A stretch of 64,000 nt of DNA from an uncultured Collinsella sp. (lineage in GTDB: Bacteria > Actinomycetota > Coriobacteriia > Coriobacteriales > Coriobacteriaceae): the NCBI GenBank assembly GCA_900547765.1, contig URIA01000004.1, forward strand, positions 3,101 to 67,100, written 5' to 3'. The notes beneath the pieces were generated by a model. That model saw nothing but the letters and a program-made list of their open reading frames with translations. It was not told where the DNA came from and searched no databases. Of this stretch, positions 8,631 to 16,217 are shown piece by piece. Position 1 is the first letter of the stretch; every line of letters starts with the position of its first letter. A program made the position numbers and the translations under genes.

Positions 8631-9758
8631 ATGGCCCCCGCTCAGGCAAGCCTGCTGGCCAAGCTCGACACCCAAGAGCGCGTGCGTGACTTTTTGACCA
8701 ATGCCGTCGCCAGCGGTCGCGCGTCGCACGCCTACCTGTTTTTGGGCGCGCCCGGCGCGGGCAAGCTCGACGCCGCGTGGGCGCTCGCCCAAGCCTTCCT
8801 GTGCGAGCAGGATGGCTGCGGCTCATGCGATAGCTGCGTGCGCGTCGCCCGCCATACGCACCCCGACGTGCACTATTACACGCCCGAGAGCGCCACGGGC
8901 TACCTCATTGCTCAGACCCGCGAGCTGCTCGACGACGTGCCGCTGGCGCCCATCCGTGCCAAGGCCAAGGTCTACATCATCGACCGTGCCGAGCAGCTGC
9001 GCGCCAACACCGCCAACGCACTGCTCAAAACGCTCGAGGAGCCGCCCGAGGGCGTTATGTTCATCCTGCTGGGCACCTCGGCAGACGTGATGTTGCCCAC
9101 CATCGTGAGCCGCTGCCAGTGCGTGCCGTTTCGGCTGGTATCGCCCGCCGTCGCCGCGCAGGCCGTGAGCCGCGCCACCGGTCAGGACCCTGCGCGTTGC
9201 CGCATGGCCGTCGCCGTAGCGGGAAGCCCCGCGCGTGGCATCGAGTTCCTCAAGAGCGCCGAGCGCCAGGATGCCCGCCGTCAGGTGGTTCGCGCCATCG
9301 ATTCGCTCATCGCCGCCGACGAGGCCGACGTGCTCAGCCGCGCCAAGTCGCTCATCGTCGCCGTTAAGGCGCCGCTCGCCGAGGTCAAGTCCACGCAGGA
9401 AAAGGTGCTCGAGCAAAACGCCGACTACCTGTCGCGTGGAGCATTGAAGCAGCTTGAGGACCGCAACAAGCGCGAACTCAACGCGCGCGAGCGTTCGGGT
9501 ATCATGGAAGCGCTGGCGAGCGCGCGGACGCTCATGCGCGACGTGCTGCTGACGCTTCAGGACAAGGCAGCCGACGTAGTGAACGAAGACGTGCGCGACA
9601 CGATCGGGCGGCTTGCCGCCGCGACGAATGTTGCGGGTGCCACCCGGGCGCTCGAGGCAGTTGCGACCGCCGAGCGCAACATCGCCAGAAACGTTACTCC
9701 CCAGCTGGCCATCGAGGTCATGCTGTTCGATATCAGGAAGGCACTGAAATGCCGTTAG
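8631..9758 (+). CDS. holB: DNA polymerase III subunit delta' (HolB)
   Basis: This 375-residue clamp-loader AAA+ subunit has FLGAPGAGKLDAAWALA, a Walker A-like loop in which Ser/Thr after Lys is Leu, as expected for the non-hydrolysing delta' subunit. A four-Cys zinc module lies in CEQDGCGSCDSC, and TLEEPPEGVMFIL and the SRCQCVPFR sensor/Arg segment follow. The start is ATG 8631, one base after the tmk stop. The end overlaps ricT by 10 bases. Confidence 0.92.
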   Translation: MAPAQASLLAKLDTQERVRDFLTNAVASGRASHAYLFLGAPGAGKLDAAWALAQAFLCEQDGCGSCDSCVRVARHTHPDVHYYTPESATGYLIAQTRELLDDVPLAPIRAKAKVYIIDRAEQLRANTANALLKTLEEPPEGVMFILLGTSADVMLPTIVSRCQCVPFRLVSPAVAAQAVSRATGQDPARCRMAVAVAGSPARGIEFLKSAERQDARRQVVRAIDSLIAADEADVLSRAKSLIVAVKAPLAEVKSTQEKVLEQNADYLSRGALKQLEDRNKRELNARERSGIMEALASARTLMRDVLLTLQDKAADVVNEDVRDTIGRLAAATNVAGATRALEAVATAERNIARNVTPQLAIEVMLFDIRKALKCR

Positions 9759-11449
9759 TCGTACCCGTTAAGTTTACCTACGCCTCGCGCGACCTGTGGT
9801 TCGATCCGCAGGATCTGGATATCCTCGAGGCCGATTATGCCATTTGCTCCACCGAGCGCGGAACCGAGATCGGCATGGTCACGGCCGATCCCTTTGAGGT
9901 GCCGCAAGATGAGATCGGTCAGCCGCTCAAGCCCGTGCTGCGCGTGGCGAGCGACATCGATCTGCAGCTTGCCGACGACCTGGCCATCCAGGGCGACGAG
10001 GCCATGGTCGACTTCCGCCGCCTGGTCAAGGAGCTCGACCTCGAGATGAAGCCGGTCGGCGTCGAGTACCTGTTTGGCGGCGAGAAGGCCGTGTTCTACT
10101 TTGCGGCCGAGGAGCGCGTCGATTTTCGCCAGCTCGTCAAGGACCTGTCCTCGACGCTGCACATTCGCGTCGATATGCGCCAGATCGGCGTGCGTGACGA
10201 GACCCGCCTGGTGGGCGGCTATGCCCAGTGCGGACAGGAGCTCTGCTGTACGCGCTTTGGCGGACAGTTTGAGCCCGTCTCGATTCGCATGGCAAAAGAG
10301 CAGGACCTGCCGCTCAACTCGTCCAAGATCAGCGGCGTGTGCGGCCGCCTGATGTGCTGCCTGCGTTATGAGTTCGAGGCGTACAAGGACTTTAAGAGCC
10401 GCGCGCCCAAAAAGAAGACGCTCATCGATACGCCGCTCGGCAAGGCGCGTATTCAGGAATATGACACGCCGCGCGAGCAGCTGGTGCTGCGTCTGGAGAA
10501 CGGCAAGGTCTTTAAGGTCAACCTGGCCGATATGACCTGCTCGGAGGGCTGCAAGAAGAAGGCCGCCGAGCAGGGCTGCAACTGCCGCCCCGACTGCGTG
10601 ACGCGTGACGTGCTCGAGCGCATCGAGTCGCCCGAGATGCGCCTGGCGCTCATGGAGCTCGATCGCGAGAACGGCGTCGACGTGGGCGATGGCCTGTCGA
10701 GTGCCGACCGTCTTGCTGGCACGTCGATGCCCAAGCGCCGTCGTCGCGATGCTGAATCCGATACTCGCGCCGGTCAGGGGCAGGGCGAGGGTCGTGGCCG
10801 CGGAAAGGGCCGTGGCAATGCCGCAACGCCTGAGGCCGAGGAGGCCGCCGGTGGCCGTCGTCGTCGCAAGCGCGCGGGCTCGGGCGATGTCGGCGAGGCT
10901 GCAGCTGCAGGCAAGAACTCCTCCCGCGAGCGCGAGCTTCAACAGCCCCAGCAGCAGAATCGCGGCGGTGGCATGAATCCCACGCGCCGTCGTCGCCGTC
11001 ATCTGTCGAGCGAGGAGCGCGAGGACGCCTTCCGCGCCGCAGCTGCTCGCGAGGCTGGTGCCGCTTCCAAGGGTCCTTCGGCCTCCGATGCGCCTGTCGA
11101 CAAGGGCGGCAAGTCACGTGGCGAGGAGGAGCGCGCGCCGCGTCCGCGCCGTCGCCATTCCTCGGGCGCACAGCAGAAGCCTTCAGTGCCCTCCGTGGCC
11201 GATCAGGTCTCGGATGGCGAGGTCAAGGTCACGCGCCGTCGTCCCGGAGATGGCGGGGGAGCTGCTGCCAAGGCTTCGCGTGGCGCCGCTCGCGACGAGC
11301 GCGAGCCGCGCGAGGATCGCGGTGGCGAGGGCTCGGCCGACCAGGGTCAAAAGCGCCGTCGCCGTCGCCGTTCCCGCAAGCCGCGCCAAGATGGTGGCGA
11401 GGGCTCGACCCCGTCTTCGTCTGCACCACAACCGCCCGCCGGCGAATAA
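9749..11449 (+). CDS. ricT: RicT/YaaT-like PSP1-domain protein with long basic low-complexity tail
   Basis: Residues 1-280 form the PSP1/RicT domain. In Bacillus, RicT acts with RicA and RicF in RNase Y-dependent mRNA maturation. The cysteine pairs CGQELCC and CGRLMCC match the Fe-S ligands of that family, and further Cys occur in CSEGCKKKAAEQGCNCRPDC. Residues from about 330 to 566 are low complexity, with RRRRR clusters, Gly/Arg-rich and Gln-rich stretches, resembling the RNA-binding tails of actinobacterial RNase E/G. It overlaps holB by 10 bases, the usual tmk-holB-ricT order. The domain call is strong; the role of the tail is inference. Confidence 0.85.
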   Translation: MPLVVPVKFTYASRDLWFDPQDLDILEADYAICSTERGTEIGMVTADPFEVPQDEIGQPLKPVLRVASDIDLQLADDLAIQGDEAMVDFRRLVKELDLEMKPVGVEYLFGGEKAVFYFAAEERVDFRQLVKDLSSTLHIRVDMRQIGVRDETRLVGGYAQCGQELCCTRFGGQFEPVSIRMAKEQDLPLNSSKISGVCGRLMCCLRYEFEAYKDFKSRAPKKKTLIDTPLGKARIQEYDTPREQLVLRLENGKVFKVNLADMTCSEGCKKKAAEQGCNCRPDCVTRDVLERIESPEMRLALMELDRENGVDVGDGLSSADRLAGTSMPKRRRRDAESDTRAGQGQGEGRGRGKGRGNAATPEAEEAAGGRRRRKRAGSGDVGEAAAAGKNSSRERELQQPQQQNRGGGMNPTRRRRRHLSSEEREDAFRAAAAREAGAASKGPSASDAPVDKGGKSRGEEERAPRPRRRHSSGAQQKPSVPSVADQVSDGEVKVTRRRPGDGGGAAAKASRGAARDEREPREDRGGEGSADQGQKRRRRRRSRKPRQDGGEGSTPSSSAPQPPAGE

Positions 11450-11512
11450 CGCCCGCGAGCGGATTTTGCTCGCCTTGCCCCGAGCGCATCGGGGTATCAT
11501 AGCGCTGAATCA

Positions 11513-11548
11513 ACAACCCTCCCTGCGACCGAACGTAGGGAGGGTTGT
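11513..11548 (+). promoter_or_regulatory. Hairpin covering the comFC ribosome binding region
   Basis: Twelve-bp perfect arms (ACAACCCTCCCT / AGGGAGGGTTGT) around a 12-nt loop end 3 bases before the TTG start of comFC. The right arm contains GGGAGG, the only plausible Shine-Dalgarno sequence, so the folded form would hide it. No T tract follows, so it does not look like a simple terminator. Confidence 0.6.
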
Positions 11549-11551
11549 GTC

Positions 11552-12358
11552 TTGAAGAGCCATCTGAACATATTGAGCCGTCTGCAAGGTGCCGGCATCC
11601 TACCGTTTGCGGACGAATCGCTATCGTTTGCCGAGCAGGCGGCGCACGAGGCGCTTGAGGCGTTGTCGCCAACACGATGTGCCGGCTGCGAGCGCGCCGG
11701 TGCGCTTATTTGCCAAGACTGCCTGGCTGCGTTCACGCTCATCGACCCACGTCATAGCTGTACCCGATGCGGCGCCCCGTTTGGGGATTTGCTGTGCACT
11801 GAGTGTTCGGTCGAGGGCACGTCTTCGGCAATGGCGGAGGCGCTCGACCGCTGCCTGGCGTGCTCCGTCTATGCGCATCCGCTGCCGCGCATCATTAAAG
11901 CGTACAAGGACGCGGGCGAGCGACGCCTGGCGCCGTATCTGGCGGAGCTGCTCTACGACACCGCCCTGCATGCCCAGGTCGTAGCGCCCGATCGCTACGG
12001 AGGTGTGCTGTCCGGTGCGGATGCGGTGGTGTTTGTGCCTGCGACGGCGGCAGCGTTTCGGCGGCGTGGCTTTGATCATATGGAGGCCATTGCGCGCCCA
12101 TTTTGCGAGCTGTCGGGTGTTCCCCTGCTCGATGCCCTCGTCAAGTACGGGCATGGCGACCAGCGCGAACTCGGTCGTGAGGAGCGTCGCGAGCGTGCCC
12201 AAGGCATGTACGAGACGGTTGAGGACGTGCACGGCCGCCGCCTACTGCTTATCGATGACGTTATCACCACGGGCGCGACCATGGCAGCAGCCTCGGCGGA
12301 GCTCAAGCGTGCCGGCGCTGCGGCAGTCGATGGCCTTGCTATCGCATGTGTTTGGTAG
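11552..12358 (+). CDS. comFC: ComF family phosphoribosyltransferase-like protein
   Basis: The 268-residue protein has an N-terminal Cys4 zinc module (CAGCERAGALICQDC and CTRCGAPFGDLLCTEC). The C-terminal phosphoribosyltransferase fold has the PRPP-binding loop LLLIDDVITTGATM. ComFC/GntX proteins take part in DNA uptake in naturally competent species; many hosts have no known competence. The start is TTG, inside a leader hairpin that may control it. A structured RNA and raiA lie downstream, a conserved neighbourhood in Bacillota and Actinomycetota. Confidence 0.88.
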   Translation: MKSHLNILSRLQGAGILPFADESLSFAEQAAHEALEALSPTRCAGCERAGALICQDCLAAFTLIDPRHSCTRCGAPFGDLLCTECSVEGTSSAMAEALDRCLACSVYAHPLPRIIKAYKDAGERRLAPYLAELLYDTALHAQVVAPDRYGGVLSGADAVVFVPATAAAFRRRGFDHMEAIARPFCELSGVPLLDALVKYGHGDQRELGREERRERAQGMYETVEDVHGRRLLLIDDVITTGATMAAASAELKRAGAAAVDGLAIACVW

Positions 12359-12368
12359 GGGTGGTTTT

Positions 12369-13478
12369 GTGGCAGTGAAGATTGAGCGGCGCAACGAGCC
12401 GACAGGCGAACAGCTAGCGGCTTCCGTAATCCTAACAGGCGCTTCAGCGCTGCGCATGATGCGCGCCGAGCGCCGGCAGATGGGCTATATCAGCTGGAAG
12501 GACCTCAATCCCGATGAAGAGCGCCGTGTGCTGCGCACGTCGTCGCCCTCGACCGAGGACATCTATCTTCCCGACTTGGTGCGAATTGGAGCCGCAAGCG
12601 GCGAGGTGCAAGAGGATTTGTGCTTGCTGGTGGGATCTGCGGCGCAGCGCCGCCGCATGCCTAGCGTAGGCTGGTCCGTGTGTTCCGGATTGCCCGCCGG
12701 CTCGATTCTAGAGGTGGAACCGGGGGTGTACAGCTTGTCTCCCGAGGCCCTCTGCCTTGCCGTTGCGCGCGAACTTGGCTGTATCCAGGCATTTGCCCTG
12801 GCCCAGGAGCTGTGCTCTAAGATTTCACTGAGCGACCGCGGGAAGTATCTGCCTCCCTACACCTCGCCTGTTACGAATAAACTTGCAAAGGACAAGGACC
12901 AGCCAGCAGACGTAGGCTACTTTGAAGTCGAGCCGGCGCTGACGCCCGATCGCCTGGCAGATTACCTTGCGGCATGCAAGGGGAATGTGGCCAAACAGCT
13001 GCTGCGTCTGTGTCCCTACCTGTCAGAAAACCTGCTCTCGCCCATGGAGTGCATCATGCTCGCTCTGTTTTCGCTTCCGTTTTCCTATGGCGGATTTGAC
13101 TGCGGTCCCTTTAAGACCGACTACAAGATCGAGTTCGATGACCGCGCGCAGGCAATCTCGGGGATGCCGCATGCAGTTTGCGATGCGTATCAGGAAGCAG
13201 CCCGGTTTGACCTTGAATACAACGGTGAGCTGGGCCATTCCTCCCGGAGGGGACGTATCCATGATGAAAAACGCAACACGGGCTTGATTACTATGGGAAT
13301 CGAGGTCGCGACGGTCAACAACGAAATGCTCTGCGACATGGAAGCGATGGAAGCGCTCGCATGGCGCATCCACCAGCGTATGCGAAAGCGGTACCGGAAT
13401 CGTGTCGATGCCCGCAGGAAGAAGCAAGAGGCGTTGCTTAACACGCTGCGGGCGTGTTTTGGGCTTAAGCCGGTCTAA
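12369..13478 (+). CDS. Hypothetical protein with possible PD-(D/E)XK-like C-terminal domain
   Basis: This 369-residue protein is not a family I can name with confidence. No signal or membrane segment is seen. The middle has CxLxG-rich helical segments; the C-terminal 110 residues include AARFDLEYNGELGHSS, then RIHDEKRNTGLITMGIEV, then a basic helix (RMRKRYRNRVDARRKKQEA). The Asp-x-Glu-Tyr-Asn-Gly / His / Asp-x-x-Arg / Gly order resembles DUF559-type and other restriction-like nuclease cores, as in many actinobacterial proteins of this length. The start is GTG 12369 or 12375. It begins 10 bases after comFC, so the two are probably co-transcribed. Function inferred only. Confidence 0.6.
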   Translation: MAVKIERRNEPTGEQLAASVILTGASALRMMRAERRQMGYISWKDLNPDEERRVLRTSSPSTEDIYLPDLVRIGAASGEVQEDLCLLVGSAAQRRRMPSVGWSVCSGLPAGSILEVEPGVYSLSPEALCLAVARELGCIQAFALAQELCSKISLSDRGKYLPPYTSPVTNKLAKDKDQPADVGYFEVEPALTPDRLADYLAACKGNVAKQLLRLCPYLSENLLSPMECIMLALFSLPFSYGGFDCGPFKTDYKIEFDDRAQAISGMPHAVCDAYQEAARFDLEYNGELGHSSRRGRIHDEKRNTGLITMGIEVATVNNEMLCDMEAMEALAWRIHQRMRKRYRNRVDARRKKQEALLNTLRACFGLKPV

Positions 13479-13512
13479 TTCACGTCGAAAATAGGGGGTT
13501 AATCATATGCCC

Positions 13513-13729
13513 TGGCCAAAATATGGCAAATATGAGTACTGTCACTAAATCAGTAACAGCAAAATCAAGGAATTTAGGACTCGGAGGCGGCATAAAGTAA
13601 GAAGATAATAAACAAATGTGGAATAACTAAGCATCAGGTTAGCGACATTGAGCGCAAAATCTGTCCGAGAGGCCAAAATTGCCTGTTACTAAATTGGTGA
13701 CAGTACTCATATTTGCCATTTTTTGGCCA
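13513..13729. mobile_element. MITE-like element with 47-bp terminal inverted repeats
   Basis: The arms 13513-13559 and 13683-13729 are inverted copies with 4 mismatches in 47, starting TGGCCAAAA and including ATGGCAAATATGAGTACTGTC. Each arm holds a smaller palindrome (CTGTcACT...AGTaACAG). The 123-bp interior is AT-rich against a GC-rich background and has no open reading frame. No clear target-site duplication is visible. It lies between the 12369 gene and the structured RNA. Naming it a MITE is inference from shape. Confidence 0.6.
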
Positions 13730-13730
13730 C

Positions 13731-13777
13731 GGCACCCTAGGAAGGGTGCCCCGGAGCTCCCCATAGGGGAGCTCCGG
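13731..13777. terminator. Two tandem GC-rich hairpins
   Basis: GGCACCC/GGGTGCC (13731-13750) is followed at once by CCGGAGCTCCCC/GGGGAGCTCCGG (13751-13777). Neither has a T tract. They sit between the MITE-like element and the RNA promoter and may stop read-through from the comFC side. Confidence 0.5.
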
Positions 13778-13850
13778 GCTTCACAGAGGCACGAATAGCC
13801 CACTCCGACCTGCGAAATCTGTACTCGCGATGCGAATGACGCCCCTAACC

Positions 13851-13879
13851 TTAAACTTTAGCTTGAACTTAGCTATAAT
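13851..13879 (+). promoter_or_regulatory. Strong sigma-A-type promoter for the structured RNA
   Basis: TTAAAC (13851-13856), a 17-base spacer and a perfect TATAAT (13874-13879) precede the terminal stem of the RNA by 7 bases. This places the transcription start at about 13886, at the first base of the predicted structure. Confidence 0.7.
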
Positions 13880-13886
13880 GCGCTAC

Positions 13887-14151
13887 GTTCCTACCAGGCT
13901 GTGGTTGCGGACGGACGAAATGCCCGTCCTAGTCCAAGACAGACGCGGTCAAAGGGATCCACGTAAGCGACCGCGTGCGCGCGGCGCGATCATGGCGCGT
14001 CCTAGATGTAAGCCGCACCGTCCGTTCTACTTTCTTTGGGGCAATACCGCCTCGCGGGCGAGCGGGCCAGTCGTGAAGGTGGCTGCGGCCTCCCGAGCAA
14101 ACACCCCGGTGCGCAAGTGTGGGGTCAAATACCAGGTCAGCTGGTGGGAAC
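13887..14151 (+). ncRNA. Structured noncoding RNA, probable raiA-motif RNA
   Basis: The 265-nt region is closed by a terminal stem between GTTCCTACCAGGCTG (13887-13901) and CAGCTGGTGGGAAC (14138-14151). Inside, GGACGG/CCGTCC (13909-13929) and the perfect 8-bp ACGCGGTC/GACCGCGT (13943-13976) form hairpins, with more GC-rich pairing around 14049-14065 and 14103-14125. It has its own strong promoter and no coding character. The raiA-motif ncRNA is known to lie between comFC and raiA in many Bacillota and Actinomycetota, and that is the position here. I did not match it to a covariance model, so the class rests on position, size and foldability. Confidence 0.65.
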
Positions 14152-14210
14152 AATCTGATATTTCGTGCAACGCACGGATCGTATACGACACAGAAGGCAG
14201 GGTAGTGGAC

Positions 14211-15236
14211 ATGGTGAGGGGCAGCTTGATGCACGCGGCTCGGTTAGGTGCTGGGACCGCAGCGGTCATCGCCGTTTTGGGCCTGAGCGGATGCGCGTTC
14301 AACCCGCTGTCTACGTTCACGACTCCCACGATCGACCAGATCGAGTACGAGACCGTCACGCCCGCGGTGTCGGATGATGCCCTGGTCACCCCCGGTACCC
14401 TGACGGTTGCCCTCGATACCTCCGATGCGCCGCAGGCCATGCAGGGCGCTGACGGCGAGCTCACGGGGTATGCAGTCGACGCTGCCCGCGCCCTCGCAAG
14501 CCGCATGGGCCTTAAGGTCGCCTTTGTCGATGCGTCCTCGGAAGGTTCCGCGCTCGGTGACAAAAAGGCTGATATCTTTATCGGCGAGATCAACTCCACG
14601 GATGGGGACGTTAGCTCGCTCGGCACCTGCCTGTACGATGCCGCTTCCGTGTTCGGTAAAACCAGCGATGGTGGGTCGCTAAGCGTTTCCACCGATACCC
14701 TTAACACGTCTACTCTGGGTGTCCAGATGTCCTCGGCCTCGCAGGAGGCGCTTGCTAAGCAGAGCATCACCGCCAACCAAAAGACCTACTCCAACATCAA
14801 CGAGTGCTTTGAGGCACTCGAGTCCGGCGAGGTCGACTATGTAATCTGCGACTCCACGGCCGGCGGCTACCTTGCACGCCTGATGAGCGAGGTCTCCTAT
14901 GCCGGTTCGCTCGAGGCGCCCTCGACGCTTGGTGTTGCGGGCCTCTCGTCCAATGACGAACTGTGCCGTGCCGTGAGCGATGCCCTCGACGGTATTACGG
15001 CCGACGGCACGCTCGAGGCGGTCCACTCTGTCTGGTATGGCAGGATGCCCTACGACCTCACCACTAAGACGGTTTCGGGCGCTAACGTGCAGCCGGGCGA
15101 CTCTGAGTCCAGTGAGACCGCATCCTCCGGCAGCGAGTCCTCCGATTCCAACAATGAGACCGCATCCTCCGAAGACAAATCGTCCAGCCAGGAAGACACC
15201 ATCACCGACGACGACATTAACAAGCTTAATAGCTAG
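14211..15236 (+). CDS. Amino-acid-type solute-binding lipoprotein (SBP family 3)
   Basis: The 341-residue protein has a lipoprotein signal peptide: a basic start, a hydrophobic stretch, then the lipobox LSGC near residue 28. The mature part has the family 3 solute-binding organisation, with PGTLTVALDTSDAP, the GYAVDAARALASRMG segment and VDYVICDSTAGGYLA. The C-terminus is a Ser/Glu/Asp-rich tail. Start choices are ATG 14211 and ATG 14229. No ABC permease or ATPase adjoins it, so it is an orphan binding protein. It lies 59 bases downstream of the structured RNA and could share its promoter. Confidence 0.8.
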   Translation: MVRGSLMHAARLGAGTAAVIAVLGLSGCAFNPLSTFTTPTIDQIEYETVTPAVSDDALVTPGTLTVALDTSDAPQAMQGADGELTGYAVDAARALASRMGLKVAFVDASSEGSALGDKKADIFIGEINSTDGDVSSLGTCLYDAASVFGKTSDGGSLSVSTDTLNTSTLGVQMSSASQEALAKQSITANQKTYSNINECFEALESGEVDYVICDSTAGGYLARLMSEVSYAGSLEAPSTLGVAGLSSNDELCRAVSDALDGITADGTLEAVHSVWYGRMPYDLTTKTVSGANVQPGDSESSETASSGSESSDSNNETASSEDKSSSQEDTITDDDINKLNS

Positions 15237-15251
15237 TTATTGCTAGGGGTG

Positions 15252-15336
15252 GTCTCTCCTATGCGCTAGGAGAGACGCCTCTTCACGGTTTCAACACGCA
15301 CTGCCGGGCTTCCCCAATAGGGGAGCCCGGCTTTTT
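15252..15336 (+). terminator. Hairpin plus rho-independent terminator
   Basis: A first stem GTCTCTCCTA/TAGGAGAGAC (15252-15276) is followed by GCCGGGCTTCCCC/GGGGAGCCCGGC (15303-15331) with five T. The second is a canonical terminator for the lipoprotein transcript. From 15337 to 15553 I see only a GTGCGAGAC-containing untranslated leader for hpf and no gene. Confidence 0.8.
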
Positions 15337-15553
15337 CATCTCTATAAAACCAGCAGGTCAAAGACAATTTTCGGGACCAAATACAAAGTCGCCGGCTCCC
15401 TCCTATAGCGCACTTTGCCACAGAAAAGTGCGAGACTTCGGTATGCGGTATCAAGCAATCGTTATTCGGGTCTTTGGGAATCCGCGTGATTAAATGCACG
15501 GCAATGGGTACATAGCCAGTACAGTAAGTCCCCGAGGCAGATTGGAGCCACGT

Positions 15554-16138
15554 ATGGATATCAAGGTTTCTGGACGCAAGACGACGGTAACCGATGCTCT
15601 GCGTGCGCATGTGGATGAGAAGATCGGCGAGGCGCTCAAGGTTTTCGATATCGAGCCCATGACGGTCGACGTTGTACTTCGCTATGAGAAGAACCCCTCG
15701 AACCCCAACCCGGCAATCGTCGAGGTTACGGTTCGCGCCCGCGGTTCGGTGATTCGCGTTGCCGAGCACGGTGCAGATATGTACGCCGCCATCGACCTCT
15801 CCGCCGATAAGGTCACCCGCCAGCTGCGCAAGTTCAAGACCAAGGTTGTGGACAACCGCCAGGGCGGTGCCAGCGCAGCGGATGTTGCACCGGTCGAGCG
15901 TGTCGAGGATCTGGCCGACCTGCTGCTGCCCGAGGAGGACGACGACCTGCTCGTCCGCGAGAAGGTCGTCGATGTCACCCCGATGACTGAGGAGCAGGCG
16001 CTGGTGCAGACCGATCTGCTCGGTCACGACTTCTACGTGTTCGAGAACGCGACGACTGGCCTCATCAATGTGGTGTATCACCGTAAGAATGGTGGATATG
16101 GCATCATCAAGCCCCGCATCGAAACACTTGACGAGTAA
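15554..16138 (+). CDS. raiA: Ribosome hibernation promoting factor, long form (HPF/RaiA)
   Basis: This 194-residue protein has the N-terminal S30AE/RaiA fold (DIKVSGRKTTVTDALRAHVDEK and the VRARG strand), an acidic linker (LLPEEDDD) and the C-terminal dimerisation domain ending HDFYVFENATTGLINVVYHRKNGGYGIIKPR. Long HPF joins two 70S ribosomes into an inactive 100S dimer. The ATG at 15554 has TTGGAG upstream; an earlier in-frame ATG at 15494 is less likely. It is monocistronic, between two terminators. Confidence 0.93.
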   Translation: MDIKVSGRKTTVTDALRAHVDEKIGEALKVFDIEPMTVDVVLRYEKNPSNPNPAIVEVTVRARGSVIRVAEHGADMYAAIDLSADKVTRQLRKFKTKVVDNRQGGASAADVAPVERVEDLADLLLPEEDDDLLVREKVVDVTPMTEEQALVQTDLLGHDFYVFENATTGLINVVYHRKNGGYGIIKPRIETLDE

Positions 16139-16167
16139 AATACGTTAACTTGCATGAGTTAACGGTT

Positions 16168-16199
16168 GGCGGCCATCCCATGCGGGTGGCCGCCTTTTT
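16168..16199 (+). terminator. Rho-independent terminator after hpf
   Basis: The stem GGCGGCCATCC / GGGTGGCCGCC (16168-16194, with a G-T pair) is followed by five T. It ends the hpf transcript just before the DegV ribosome binding site. Confidence 0.85.
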
Positions 16200-16217
16200 A
16201 CGTAAGGAGTCGCTTTG

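Noticed and set aside
12003..12368. Upstream extension of the nuclease-like gene frame
   Set aside because: It overlaps comFC in another frame; the GTG near 12369 follows the comFC stop.
13830..14210. Upstream extension of the lipoprotein frame
   Set aside because: It reads through the structured RNA, has no protein-like features and would place the signal peptide inside the protein.
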